Shown here: piece by piece, positions 1 to 8,180 of the stretch
Layout: every line of letters begins with the position of its first letter
How positions within the stretch are numbered: the first letter of the stretch is position 1
Source: Agaribacillus aureus
Lineage (GTDB): Bacteria; Bacteroidota; Bacteroidia; Cytophagales; Cyclobacteriaceae
Assembly: GCA_030442055.1 (NCBI GenBank)
Contig: JAUJEB010000007.1
Coordinates: forward strand, 310,001 to 374,000
Length of the DNA: 64,000 bases
Reading direction: 5' to 3'
The notes under the pieces: model-generated
What the model saw: the letters and a program-made list of their open reading frames with translations, nothing else
Told to the model about the DNA's origin: nothing
Databases searched by the model: none
Translations under genes and position numbers: made by a program

Positions 1-120
1 ATCATTGGTTCCTCCGTTTTTCCTGCGTTGGGATTAATGGGATTGGGTCAACGGATTCCACTTTTATTTCAACTGGGGGTCCCGTTGATCATGGCGGTGA
101 GATTATACAAACATCCTTAG
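1..120 (+). CDS. Partial C-terminus of a possible membrane protein
   Basis: The window opens inside a reading frame that runs 39 codons to a TAG at 118-120. It ends in a hydrophobic segment (LLFQLGVPLIMAV) followed by a short basic tail, as at the last membrane helix of small multi-pass proteins such as the DUF998 type; that family guess is weak. A competing open frame (positions 3-269) reads through the same DNA without a stop for 88 codons and ends in WYAIPYPGF. Only one of the two can be real, and the upstream sequence is needed to decide. Confidence 0.3.
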   Translation: MIGSSVFPALGLMGLGQRIPLLFQLGVPLIMAVRLYKHP

Positions 121-387
121 CCTTGAAAAGACTTTATGGTCACGTCAGGTTTGGTCCATGGAGGGTTTCAATTCTGCCAACCTACGGGTACAAGGTACCT
201 AGATCAGACAACGCCTACAAGCAGCTGACCCGCCGCCAATGGTATGCAATTCCCTACCCCGGATTTTAACCGGCGCATAGCAAATATTCAATTTGGTGAC
301 AATAGTCATATTTTAATCCTTTGAAGCACATTATATTCATAGCAGGAGGGCAGATTAAGTCCATATGTTTTACAAAAGGAAACCAGT

Positions 388-798
388 TTGAACCTGTCAA
401 TAAAGTTGTTGATTGCTGATGATCATGAGATGATAAGAGATGCGCTGAAAGCATTGCTACTCAAAACAAACTCCGTAACTGTTGAAGCCGAGGCCTCCAA
501 TGGCCGGGAGGTTTTAGACATACTAAACAACCATACTACTGACTGTGATGTAGTGTTAATGGATATCAGTATGCCCGAAATGAATGGCATCGAAGCAACC
601 CGTCTGATTGCAAAGCACCATCCTTCGGTGAAAGTATTGGCGCTTACGATGTATGACGAGCAAGATTTTATCAACGAAATGTTCAAAGCAGGAGCCCTTG
701 GTTTTCTGTCAAAACTAACGACGCAAAAAACTTTGCTGGAAGCGATAGAAACAGTCTACAGGGGAAACATATTTATTGAAGATCCCAGGAGGAGCTAA
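388..798 (+). CDS. Receiver-only response regulator (NarL/LuxR-type receiver, no output domain)
   Basis: This 136-residue protein is a CheY-like receiver domain of the NarL/FixJ type. The acidic pair D11-D12, the phospho-acceptor D59 in LMDISMPEMNG, T87 and K109 are all present, so it should accept phosphate from a histidine kinase. NarL-family regulators are usually about 200-220 residues with a LuxR helix-turn-helix. Here the frame stops right after the receiver (IFIEDPRRS), and no HTH-like sequence is visible in any frame of the next 200 bases. The start is a TTG preceded by AAAAGGA at 374-380; no in-frame ATG exists. It may be a true single-domain regulator or a truncated gene. No kinase is adjacent. 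Confidence 0.75.
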   Translation: MNLSIKLLIADDHEMIRDALKALLLKTNSVTVEAEASNGREVLDILNNHTTDCDVVLMDISMPEMNGIEATRLIAKHHPSVKVLALTMYDEQDFINEMFKAGALGFLSKLTTQKTLLEAIETVYRGNIFIEDPRRS

Positions 799-1015
799 CC
801 TGGCATTATAGGCTTTTTATCGGGCTAACCTCAAGACTACAACTCGTGCTATTGGTTCCGGACTGCCGCCACCCAACCGGTGGCAGACCTTATGTAATCG
901 GTTAAGTGGCGCAGTTCAGATGTTTTTACCTTAAGAAGCCTATTGGCATTTGGTACAAAGTATCGCGGGGCAATAATGACATGCCTCCAGGCTCGGCAGG
1001 CAGCTCGTTTTACAA

Positions 1016-1996
1016 TTATTGGTCAGTAACAATCTCTCCCATTTCCACCACCTCAAAGTCCTTTACCTTCACAGTTTTTAAATCCCGCAAATCGTCATTG
1101 TCCCAACCATCGTTTGGCGCGCCGCTCAGATACATGTTGGAGCCGACATCGGCCAGAATAAGCCCGTATTTTTTCAACGCTCGCAGGATAACCTGGTTGG
1201 TTTCGGAATATCCGCTGATATCAAATGCCTCCTTTAACCTCAGCCGTGCCCCAAAGGGAAGCAATTCGTCACTGGTTTGCCCTGAAACCAAATGACTGGC
1301 CGGGAACACATAACCCTCGTAGATCTTTGACCTTTGAATTGTAAAGCGAATAGCGTGGTCGATTTCACCTTTCTGAACTTCGGGATATCTTACCAACAAG
1401 GGAAATATAGGCAACCCTGCGGCATCTGCCGAAGTCCAGCCCTCGGTCCGGAATTCTACTTTGCTTAAATCCCATTTGGCTGCTGAAGATGCTTCCCAGC
1501 CACCATTGCTTTGGCTCGCATTGTAAAGCTCATACAGCATGTTGCTATTGGCCTCAATCACCAGCACGTGGCTATCGCCCTTTCCGTTACCTTCGATGGG
1601 GGCATCCAGCGGAATAGGGAATGGCCCCTGATCACTTTCGGCACCGTAATTGCCATCGTAATCGTTCTTTCGGAATGTTATAGGCACCAGGGGCTGATCT
1701 TTTCCAACAACTGCGTACGGGATCCCAATAGGGGAACCATTGTATAATCCGCTGCCAAAATCAGCAAATAAGCCTACATCCAGGCCAATGTTTTCTAATA
1801 TTTTGGTGGAATTTGCGTCCACGGGCTGGGTTGAAATATCCTGATTTAATGGATGACTCGCCGGAAATAGCGTCATGTTCTCTGCGGTGGCTAAGTCCAG
1901 GCTATCGTTATCAATAGCAGGGTCATCATCCGAGCAGCTAAAAAGTGTGGCAGTCAAATATATACCAAATAAAAATGTGATGGGTCTGAATTTCAT
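1016..1996 (-). CDS. Secreted lipoprotein, conserved family of unknown function
   Basis: A 326-residue protein with a lipoprotein signal peptide: hydrophobic residues 5-19, then the lipobox-like FSC with Cys21 followed by acidic SDDD, as expected for an anchored, possibly surface-exposed Bacteroidota lipoprotein. The mature part carries blocks such as IPYAVVGKDQP, PIPLDAPIEG, GDSHVLVIE, LYELYNA, GWTSADAAGLPIFPLLVRY and ILADVGSNMYLSGAPN. I recognise these from a family of secreted proteins in soil bacteria and actinobacteria that has no assigned reaction. It is transcribed away from the MarR gene at 2429 and has no operon partner here. Confidence 0.7.
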   Translation of the reverse strand: MKFRPITFLFGIYLTATLFSCSDDDPAIDNDSLDLATAENMTLFPASHPLNQDISTQPVDANSTKILENIGLDVGLFADFGSGLYNGSPIGIPYAVVGKDQPLVPITFRKNDYDGNYGAESDQGPFPIPLDAPIEGNGKGDSHVLVIEANSNMLYELYNASQSNGGWEASSAAKWDLSKVEFRTEGWTSADAAGLPIFPLLVRYPEVQKGEIDHAIRFTIQRSKIYEGYVFPASHLVSGQTSDELLPFGARLRLKEAFDISGYSETNQVILRALKKYGLILADVGSNMYLSGAPNDGWDNDDLRDLKTVKVKDFEVVEMGEIVTDQ

Positions 1997-2370
1997 AATG
2001 TTTTGGTTTATGATTATATAAATTTTCTAAGAAAGCGAAAACCATGTACAAATCCCATGCTTCTTTAGGCAGTAACATTACATAGGTTATCTCAAACCCA
2101 TAAAATTAGAATTACAACGATAGAAAGTAGCAATCATTTTACTCTAAGCCTATTTTGAAGAAGCCCACTCCTATTTATTCAAAATGTTTTCGGATTTTCC
2201 AAAACTAAGCATTTAGGTCGATAGCATCTCTGGCAGGTCTTTTAAGCGTGGTTACCACCCAGCACTAATTGTATTATTTCTTAATGAGAAAGACACAAAA
2301 TTAAAACAAGGATTAGCTGTCAGAGGAAGATCGCATCCGGGAAAAATATCGGGATCGGAAAAAAGATTTT
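1997..2370. other. Divergent intergenic region, no gene seen
   Basis: This stretch separates the lipoprotein gene (minus strand) from the MarR gene (plus strand). I see no coding sequence or RNA gene in it. The promoter and operator for the MarR gene lie just to its right. Confidence 0.5.
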
Positions 2371-2400
2371 TTTGGGATTTAATAATTCTTTTTATATTTG
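2371..2400 (+). promoter_or_regulatory. Bacteroidota-type promoter of the MarR gene
   Basis: TTTG at 2371-2374 and TATATTTG at 2393-2400 are separated by 18 bases. This fits the -33 TTTG / -7 TAnnTTTG consensus of the Bacteroidota primary sigma factor. The predicted start point falls inside the palindrome that follows, so a bound repressor would block initiation. Confidence 0.55.
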
Positions 2401-2424
2401 TTGCAACAAATATCGTTTAAACAA
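2396..2424. promoter_or_regulatory. Candidate MarR operator, copy 1
   Basis: The perfect 16-bp palindrome ATTTGTTGCAACAAAT (2396-2411) is followed by ATCGTTTAAACAA. The 29-base unit recurs at 2902-2930 with only three mismatches, just upstream of the next gene. It overlaps the -7 element of the regulator gene, as expected for autorepression by a MarR dimer. The binding itself is inferred. Confidence 0.65.
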
Positions 2425-2428
2425 TAAA

Positions 2429-2884
2429 ATGAAGTTAGAAAAAATAGTTAACATCGACCAGATTGAAAAAGGCGTAGCTCCCAGGAAAAGAGTTATTGCC
2501 AATATACAGGTGAGAGGTAACTGGTTTTTTTCTTTATTCAAACAAACTTTAAAACCTTATGATTTAAGCGAAGTGCAGTTTAATGTATTAAAGATTTTGA
2601 ATGCAAAACACCCGGAGCCTTTATCTTCCAGCGATATTTCAGACCTTTTGATTAGCCAGGCGTCGGATGTAACAAGGATCATTGACAGAATGATTAAAAA
2701 AGGACTGGTGATAAGAGAGGTACCGGAAGAAAACAGACGAATGGTTTTAGTCTCCCTGACGGCAGCCGGATTGCAAAAAGTGGAAGAAACAAAAAATGTC
2801 GTGGACGAAATTGCGATCAATACCGAGGTTTGGTCGGATGAGGAAGTTGAAACACTCAATAAATTATTGGATAAACTGGGATAA
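2429..2884 (+). CDS. MarR-family transcriptional regulator
   Basis: A 151-residue winged-helix regulator, counted from the ATG at 2429. An upstream in-frame GTG/ATG-type start would place the operator and promoter inside the gene, so it was rejected. The DNA-binding region reads SSSDISDLLISQASDVTRIIDRMIKKGLV, and the wing VPEENRRMVLVSLTAAG carries the family's D/E-x-R-R turn. MarR proteins are dimeric repressors usually released by small ligands. The gene is followed after a 56-base gap by a secreted protein gene and then an MFS exporter. The same operator-like sequence in front of both parts suggests it controls itself and the exporter unit. Confidence 0.88.
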   Translation: MKLEKIVNIDQIEKGVAPRKRVIANIQVRGNWFFSLFKQTLKPYDLSEVQFNVLKILNAKHPEPLSSSDISDLLISQASDVTRIIDRMIKKGLVIREVPEENRRMVLVSLTAAGLQKVEETKNVVDEIAINTEVWSDEEVETLNKLLDKLG

Positions 2885-2901
2885 AAAAAATTTAAGTAAA
2901 C

Positions 2902-2930
2902 ATTTGTTTCAACAAATGTCGTTCAAACAA
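2902..2930. promoter_or_regulatory. Candidate MarR operator, copy 2
   Basis: ATTTGTTTCAACAAAT (2902-2917) plus GTCGTTCAAACAA repeats the sequence at 2396-2424 with 26 of 29 bases identical. It sits between the MarR stop codon and the ATG at 2941, so it can control the secreted protein and MFS genes separately from the regulator gene. Confidence 0.6.
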
Positions 2931-2940
2931 ATAAATAACT

Positions 2941-3801
2941 ATGATAAAACCAAAGCTGGCACTTATGTTTTGCCTCCTGTTTTCAATAATAAGTACCGGA
3001 CAAGAAGCAACAGCCAAAAATGGAAGATGCGATTTTATTTTAACCGGAACCATGGGCTTTGGTAATCGCAAATATATTTTGCCTGGCGGTCACGCAGGTG
3101 ATATAGAGCAGGATACTGATGAAGACGTGAAAATGATAGCTAAATACAAAGAAAATCACCAGTTGGTTGACATACTTTCAAGAGAAAACAATCCGGGCAT
3201 CAGTAATGCTGCCGGGACTTTTAAGGGCGATACTTTACAGCCGCCTATTCCGGTGGAGGTTTTCGCCGGGCACAGAGCGCTGTATTACCAGCATGTCATG
3301 AACAAATATGTCTTCAAAAATAAATTCAACTTTTTTAACGTCTCCTCTTTCGACGCAGAATATAAAAGTAATGCAAATAATGTATTTCTCATTTCCAGCC
3401 TGTTTTCATACAATATTGGCAAAGGGTTCTCAGTGGGGTTAGGAGGTGAGATCCAGCGTCCCGGTGCTGCTGCTATAGTCGGCGCTCAATATGCCTATAA
3501 ATCAGCCCGCTGGTTGATCGCTGTGGTCTCCTCGGTGAATATCACCGGTGAAACGGAATACTCGCAATTTACTTTACTGGAATATCGCCAGCCTGTTAGT
3601 GAAAATCTTAAAGTTTACTTTAGAATGCAAATGCTCGTTAGCACTGATTTTCACCGATACAACAGAGGCTATCAACAATTCAGGCTGGGATCACAGCTGA
3701 AAGATGTTCAGTTCGGCCTGGCAGCCAACTTTGATCAGTTTGACGCCAGCGCTATCAAAACTACCAACTATGGCATTTTCCTACGCACATTAATTTTTTA
3801 A
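2941..3801 (+). CDS. Secreted beta-rich protein of unknown function
   Basis: A 286-residue protein with an N-terminal signal peptide (hydrophobic residues 5-18, probable cleavage after STG or QEA). The second half alternates hydrophobic and polar residues in strands (GFSVGLGGEI, AAIVGAQYAY, WLIAVVSSVNI, DVQFGLAANF) and ends in an aromatic residue (RTLIF), which fits an outer membrane beta-barrel. I do not recognise a named family. It lies between a MarR regulator and an MFS exporter, with an operator-like palindrome 11 bases before its start codon. Inference: it may be the outer membrane or periplasmic partner of that exporter. Confidence 0.65.
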   Translation: MIKPKLALMFCLLFSIISTGQEATAKNGRCDFILTGTMGFGNRKYILPGGHAGDIEQDTDEDVKMIAKYKENHQLVDILSRENNPGISNAAGTFKGDTLQPPIPVEVFAGHRALYYQHVMNKYVFKNKFNFFNVSSFDAEYKSNANNVFLISSLFSYNIGKGFSVGLGGEIQRPGAAAIVGAQYAYKSARWLIAVVSSVNITGETEYSQFTLLEYRQPVSENLKVYFRMQMLVSTDFHRYNRGYQQFRLGSQLKDVQFGLAANFDQFDASAIKTTNYGIFLRTLIF

Positions 3802-3879
3802 AGCATCAGCAAAAAATTCCAACTAAAACGATTTGTATGAAATGAGAACAATGTATGACAAGCTTTTAAATTTTAGTAT

Positions 3880-5118
3880 ATGATGGCGGAAGTTGTAAAA
3901 AAACCGATAAAAAAGAAGAACCTTTCCGAGCTGGAGTTTATTGCCTTGATGGCTTTTTTAATGTCCAACGTTGCCTTGTCTATCGATGCGGTGCTTCCGG
4001 GACTGAAAGCTATCGGGTTATCCATTCATAATACCAACTCAGCGGATCTGCAATTGATCATAACCATGATATTTTTGGGGCTGGGTATTGGAGAATTGAT
4101 TTTCGGAACGCTTTCAGACAGTTTTGGCAGAAAACCAGTCGTTTATCACGGACTGGTGGTATTTATAATGGCCAGTATACTTTGTGTTACAGCCTCAAGT
4201 TTGCAAACAATGCTTGTGGGCAGAATAATGCAGGGCATCGGACTTTCCGCACCCAGAACAATAAGCATAGCGATTATCAGAGACACCTACAACGGCAATT
4301 ACATGGCAAGGATCATGTCTTTTATCACCGCGATTTTTATTCTGGTTCCTATGATAGCGCCGATAGCAGGACAACTGATTTTGAACCATTTCGATTGGCA
4401 AGCCATCTTTTACTTTCAATTGATGTTTGCCATTATAACCATTGTCTGGTTTGGAAGCCGGCAAAGGGAAACGCTGCCAAAAGAAAAACGGGTCAAATTT
4501 GCAAAAACCTTATTCAGGGATGGTTTGAAAGAGTTTTTTAAATTCAGACCTACGATTATTTACACCCTCGTCTCCGGGCTTATGGAAGGGGCCTTTATAC
4601 TGTATTTAAGTACATCCAGACAAATTTTTCAAGATCAGTACCATTTGCTTGAAACGTTTCCCTATGTTTTTGCGGCCATATCTTTTGTGCTGGGTGTGGC
4701 TACTTTCTTTAATGGGTCGCTGGTGCTAAGGTATGGCATGAGAAAGTTAGTAGTATGGGCTTTGTATTTGTTCTGCTTTTCTTCTCTCATCTATCTGTTT
4801 CTCTTTTTTCGTTCCGGGAATCCCAGGTTAATGATCCTGTTGCTATTCCTTTTTTTACAATTTCTATCATTGGGATTTATTTTTGGAAACCTAAGTGCCC
4901 TGGCCATGCGGCCAATCGGGCATATTGCCGGTATAGGCGCTGCCGTTTTTACGGTTCTGTCCACGGTGGTAGCTGTACCGGTGGCCCTGTTAATCGGACC
5001 GCACATCATCACTTCAGTTGTACCGCTGTTTGCAGGGTTCCTTTGTTGCGGCTTATGTGCGCTGCTGTTATTGAGATTGTCAACCCCCGGAAAAAAGGAG
5101 ATAACCTTATCCTCTTGA
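3880..5118 (+). CDS. MFS drug exporter, Bcr/CflA-like
   Basis: A 412-residue inner membrane protein with about 12 hydrophobic segments in two sets of six. The MFS motif A is clear between helices 2 and 3 (GTLSDSFGRKP, residues 76-86), and GRIMQGIGLSAPRTISIAIIRD matches the Bcr/CflA drug:H+ antiporter pattern. The N-terminus has a basic cytoplasmic stretch (KKPIKKKN). The family exports bicyclomycin, chloramphenicol and similar compounds by proton exchange; the substrate here cannot be read. The gene lies 78 bases after the secreted protein gene in the same direction and probably shares its MarR control. ATG at 3880 is immediately followed by a second ATG at 3883. Confidence 0.85.
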   Translation: MMAEVVKKPIKKKNLSELEFIALMAFLMSNVALSIDAVLPGLKAIGLSIHNTNSADLQLIITMIFLGLGIGELIFGTLSDSFGRKPVVYHGLVVFIMASILCVTASSLQTMLVGRIMQGIGLSAPRTISIAIIRDTYNGNYMARIMSFITAIFILVPMIAPIAGQLILNHFDWQAIFYFQLMFAIITIVWFGSRQRETLPKEKRVKFAKTLFRDGLKEFFKFRPTIIYTLVSGLMEGAFILYLSTSRQIFQDQYHLLETFPYVFAAISFVLGVATFFNGSLVLRYGMRKLVVWALYLFCFSSLIYLFLFFRSGNPRLMILLLFLFLQFLSLGFIFGNLSALAMRPIGHIAGIGAAVFTVLSTVVAVPVALLIGPHIITSVVPLFAGFLCCGLCALLLLRLSTPGKKEITLSS

Positions 5119-5228
5119 ATGCTGGTTTGATGCCAATGAAAGAACAGTTGGACCACGCCCAATAAAAAACTTCAAAAAAATATGTGCACTTTCATAACCT
5201 TCGAATATTTATTTCGTATTTCATATAG

Positions 5229-5241
5229 TTCAATAATTGAA
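5229..5241. promoter_or_regulatory. Palindrome upstream of the second MarR gene
   Basis: TTCAAT-A-ATTGAA is a perfect inverted repeat 33 bases before the likely start of the MarR gene. A related sequence (ATTCAA-N4-TTGAAT) lies at 8164-8179 inside the same operon. It is a candidate autoregulatory operator; this is inference from position and symmetry only. Confidence 0.35.
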
Positions 5242-5273
5242 ATATTCTAAAACTGCATTTATTGAAAGTTATC

Positions 5274-5699
5274 ATGACACACGGAGAAAAATTTGTTACG
5301 GCGTTTGAATCGTTGGTGTTGAGGATGCAGCAGATAGATACCAACTGCCTGCGAACTTATGGGGATGTGACAAAGCGGGAGTTCAATTTGTTGGTTATGC
5401 TGGGCAGATCCGAAAAAATGATCATGAGAGAAGTGGCTGACTTTCTTTGTGTACCGGTAAGCACTGCTACGGCCATTATTGATAAACTTGACGAAAAGGG
5501 GTATTTGAAGCGGATGCACTCCCCAACTGACCGGAGAACTATTGTGGTTGCCTTAAACGAAGAGGGAAGATCCATATATCTTTCGCTGCGAAAAAAATTA
5601 AAAAGCTTTGGCGGAGAGGTGATGGACAAGCTGGATGAAAATGAGAAAACCAAATTTATCGACCTGCTCGGAAAGGTCGCTTCCGGATCATTGGAATAA
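5274..5699 (+). CDS. MarR-family transcriptional regulator of the RND exporter operon
   Basis: A 141-residue winged-helix protein, taken from ATG 5274. A TTG at 5262 would add four residues; ATG is preferred because neither has a ribosome binding site. The HTH spans MREVADFLCVPVSTATAIIDKLDEKGYL and the wing is MHSPTDRRTIVVALNEEG, with the conserved D-R-R of MarR proteins. It is the first gene of a run continuing into an MMPL-type exporter 98 bases downstream, then a LolA-like protein and an outer membrane protein. It most likely represses this export operon until a toxic or lipid-like ligand is bound. Confidence 0.85.
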   Translation: MTHGEKFVTAFESLVLRMQQIDTNCLRTYGDVTKREFNLLVMLGRSEKMIMREVADFLCVPVSTATAIIDKLDEKGYLKRMHSPTDRRTIVVALNEEGRSIYLSLRKKLKSFGGEVMDKLDENEKTKFIDLLGKVASGSLE

Positions 5700-5797
5700 T
5701 TACTACAAAAATTGTAATATCTAAATGTCGAAAAATACAAAAACCAATTATAACTCACCTTACTTGATTGCTACAAACTAAAATCATAGAATAATTT

Positions 5798-8161
5798 ATG
5801 GAAAAACTAAAAAGAATGTCGGGGCAGTTTGGAATTGCCTGGGCAAAGTGGGTCATAAAAAGGAGATGGATTGTTCTTATACTTTCCATTCTGACATTTT
5901 TGGCCATGGGTTTTGGGATGTCAAAACTGGCCTTTGATGGTGACTACAGGGTATTTTTTAGTAAAGATAACCCGCAACTTCAGGCTTATGAGACATTTCA
6001 AAGGAAATACACCCAGGATGATAATGTCTTAATTGTGGTGGAGCCGAAGGATGGCAAGACTTTTAGCAAAGAATCCCTGGCGGCGATTGAACAGCTGACC
6101 ACTGACTCCTGGCAAACGCCCTTCTCGAGCCGTGTTGATGCCATCACCAACTTTCAGCATACTTATGCGGTGGGTGATGAACTTTACGTGGAGGATTTAG
6201 CCGACAACGTAGGAGAAAGAAATCCGGATGAGATTCAAAAAATTAAGAAGATAGCTTTGAGTGAACCGTTGCTGGTAAATAGGCTGCTAAATGAAAAGGG
6301 AACGGTTTCGGCTGTGAACATTACGGTCAAATTACCGGGAGAGGCCATCACTGAAGGACCGGAGGTAACGGCTTATGTCAGGGAAATGGTGGCCAAATTT
6401 GAAGAGGCGCACCCCAACCTGAAAACCCACCTTTCGGGAATGATTATGCTCAATAGCGCTTTCTTTGAAGCTTCTGCGCAGGACTCAAGTACCCTGATTC
6501 CCCTGATGTTTCTGGCGATCGTACTCACTATTTTTCTGGCTACCAGAACGATTTCAGGAACTTTCTCAGCGTTGCTTATTATTATCTTTTCCATAGCTGC
6601 CGGTATGGGATTTGCCGGCCACCTGGGAATCAAACTGACGCCGCCTTCCGGTGCAGCACCTATTATCATCATGACCTTAGCCGTAGCCGATAGTATTCAT
6701 ATTTTGATTACATTGATGCAGGGTATGCGAAGGGGCTTGCCAAAAAGGGAGGCATTAATTGAGAGTCTAAGGGTCAATTTTATGCCGGTATTTATTACCA
6801 GTCTCACAACGGTCATTGGCTTTTTGTCGATGAATACCAGTGAAGTGCCTCCATTCAGGGATTTGGGTAATATCACCGCTGTTGGTATGATCGCGGCTTT
6901 CCTGTTTTCGGTTACTGCACTGCCTGCTATGATGGCTATTCTTCCGGTAAGAGTTAAGGTCAAAGAAGCAACCGTAGCAAGATCTAACAAGTTTTTTGAA
7001 AGTATTGCCGATCTGGTTATTGCCAGAAGAATGCCGGTATTGATCACTTCGCTGGTGATTATTTTTGGTTTTGGTTACCTGGCTTTTCAAAATCAGCTGA
7101 ATGACGAATTTATCAAATACTTTGATAGTAAGATTTCCTTTCGGCAGGATACCGATTTTATCAGCGATAACCTGACTGGCATTTATAACGTCGAATTTTC
7201 GCTTGGTTCGGGAGAGCCCGGGGGCATTAATAATCCCGGTTACCTGCAAAAACTACAGGATTTTGAGCGGTGGTTGGAGCAGCAATCAGAGGTCATTCAC
7301 GTAAACTCTTATGCAGAAGTGGCCCGTCAGGTCAATCAATCCATGCATGGTGACAGCCTGCAATATTATGCCATGCCTACCAACAGGGAAGAGGCAGCGC
7401 AGTATTTGCTACTATATGAAATGTCTTTACCCTTTGGGCTTGATCTTAATAACCAGATCAACGTGGACAAATCAGAGTCACGTTTGACCGCGACTATCAA
7501 AAATATCTCCACTCTCGAAATGGTGGCCTTTGCCAAAAGAGCTGAAGAATGGTTAAGGTCCAATACACCTGCCAACATGCATACCTTAGGTATTAGCCCG
7601 ACAATGATGTTTGCCTATTTATCCGGCCGTCAGGTTTTAAGCATGGTAACCGGCACAGGCCTGGCAATTGTTTTAATCACAATTGTATTGATATTTGCTT
7701 TGAGAAGCTTGAAATATGGCTTGATGAGTATTGTTCCCAATATCACACCTATTGCCGTTGGATTTGGTATCTGGGCGCTTCTGGAAGGTTCTATTAATGT
7801 GGGTGTTTCCATCGTGTTTGGTATGACATTAGGCATTATTGTGGATGATACCATCCACTTCTTATCAAAGTATTTACTGGCCAGGCGTGAACATGGTTAC
7901 AGTGTTGCCGACGCCATCAAGTATGCTTTTACGACGGTTGGAAGAGCGCTGCTGGTTACCACTATTGTACTAGTTTCTGGCTTTGCAATTCTGGCGCAAT
8001 CCAGTTTCGGTATGAATTCCGGCATGGCCAAAATGACCTCTATCATCATCGTCGTAGCATTAATTATTGACTTTCTGTTATTACCGGCCTTACTGCTGGT
8101 TTTTACTCCCGAAGACAAAGAAGAAAAATTACAGGCTCAACCTGTTGCATCAACTGAATAA
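5798..8161 (+). CDS. RND/MMPL-family exporter
   Basis: A 787-residue inner membrane protein with the two-fold RND layout: one helix at about 25-45, a periplasmic loop, a five-helix block at about 230-380, one helix at about 410-430, a second loop, and a second block at about 620-775. The duplicated helix-4-like motifs LAVADSIHILITL and GIIVDDTIHFLSKY carry the acidic and His residues typical of the MMPL/HpnN branch, which moves lipids or hydrophobic molecules using proton flow. It is shorter than AcrB-type pumps (about 1040 residues) and has no adjacent membrane-fusion protein. The next two genes encode a LolA-like carrier and a beta-barrel, the usual companions of this branch. Confidence 0.88.
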   Translation: MEKLKRMSGQFGIAWAKWVIKRRWIVLILSILTFLAMGFGMSKLAFDGDYRVFFSKDNPQLQAYETFQRKYTQDDNVLIVVEPKDGKTFSKESLAAIEQLTTDSWQTPFSSRVDAITNFQHTYAVGDELYVEDLADNVGERNPDEIQKIKKIALSEPLLVNRLLNEKGTVSAVNITVKLPGEAITEGPEVTAYVREMVAKFEEAHPNLKTHLSGMIMLNSAFFEASAQDSSTLIPLMFLAIVLTIFLATRTISGTFSALLIIIFSIAAGMGFAGHLGIKLTPPSGAAPIIIMTLAVADSIHILITLMQGMRRGLPKREALIESLRVNFMPVFITSLTTVIGFLSMNTSEVPPFRDLGNITAVGMIAAFLFSVTALPAMMAILPVRVKVKEATVARSNKFFESIADLVIARRMPVLITSLVIIFGFGYLAFQNQLNDEFIKYFDSKISFRQDTDFISDNLTGIYNVEFSLGSGEPGGINNPGYLQKLQDFERWLEQQSEVIHVNSYAEVARQVNQSMHGDSLQYYAMPTNREEAAQYLLLYEMSLPFGLDLNNQINVDKSESRLTATIKNISTLEMVAFAKRAEEWLRSNTPANMHTLGISPTMMFAYLSGRQVLSMVTGTGLAIVLITIVLIFALRSLKYGLMSIVPNITPIAVGFGIWALLEGSINVGVSIVFGMTLGIIVDDTIHFLSKYLLARREHGYSVADAIKYAFTTVGRALLVTTIVLVSGFAILAQSSFGMNSGMAKMTSIIIVVALIIDFLLLPALLLVFTPEDKEEKLQAQPVASTE

Positions 8162-8163
8162 TA

Positions 8164-8179
8164 ATTCAAATAATTGAAT
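8164..8179. promoter_or_regulatory. Inverted repeat between exporter and LolA-like gene
   Basis: ATTCAA-ATAA-TTGAAT is a perfect 6-bp inverted repeat two bases past the exporter stop codon and just before the ATG at 8181. It resembles the palindrome at 5229-5241 at the head of the operon. It could be a second binding site of the same regulator; no promoter is evident. Confidence 0.25.
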
Positions 8180-8180
8180 C

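Noticed and set aside
3-269. Open frame of 88 codons ending WYAIPYPGF
   Set aside because: It competes with the other partial frame at 1-120 and has no start within the window; mentioned under that entry but not called separately.
906-1295. Plus-strand open frame of 129 codons
   Set aside because: It lies opposite the well-supported lipoprotein gene and has no recognisable features.
2372-2428. A longer start for the first MarR gene
   Set aside because: It would put the palindrome and promoter element inside the coding region; the ATG at 2429 fits the family start better.
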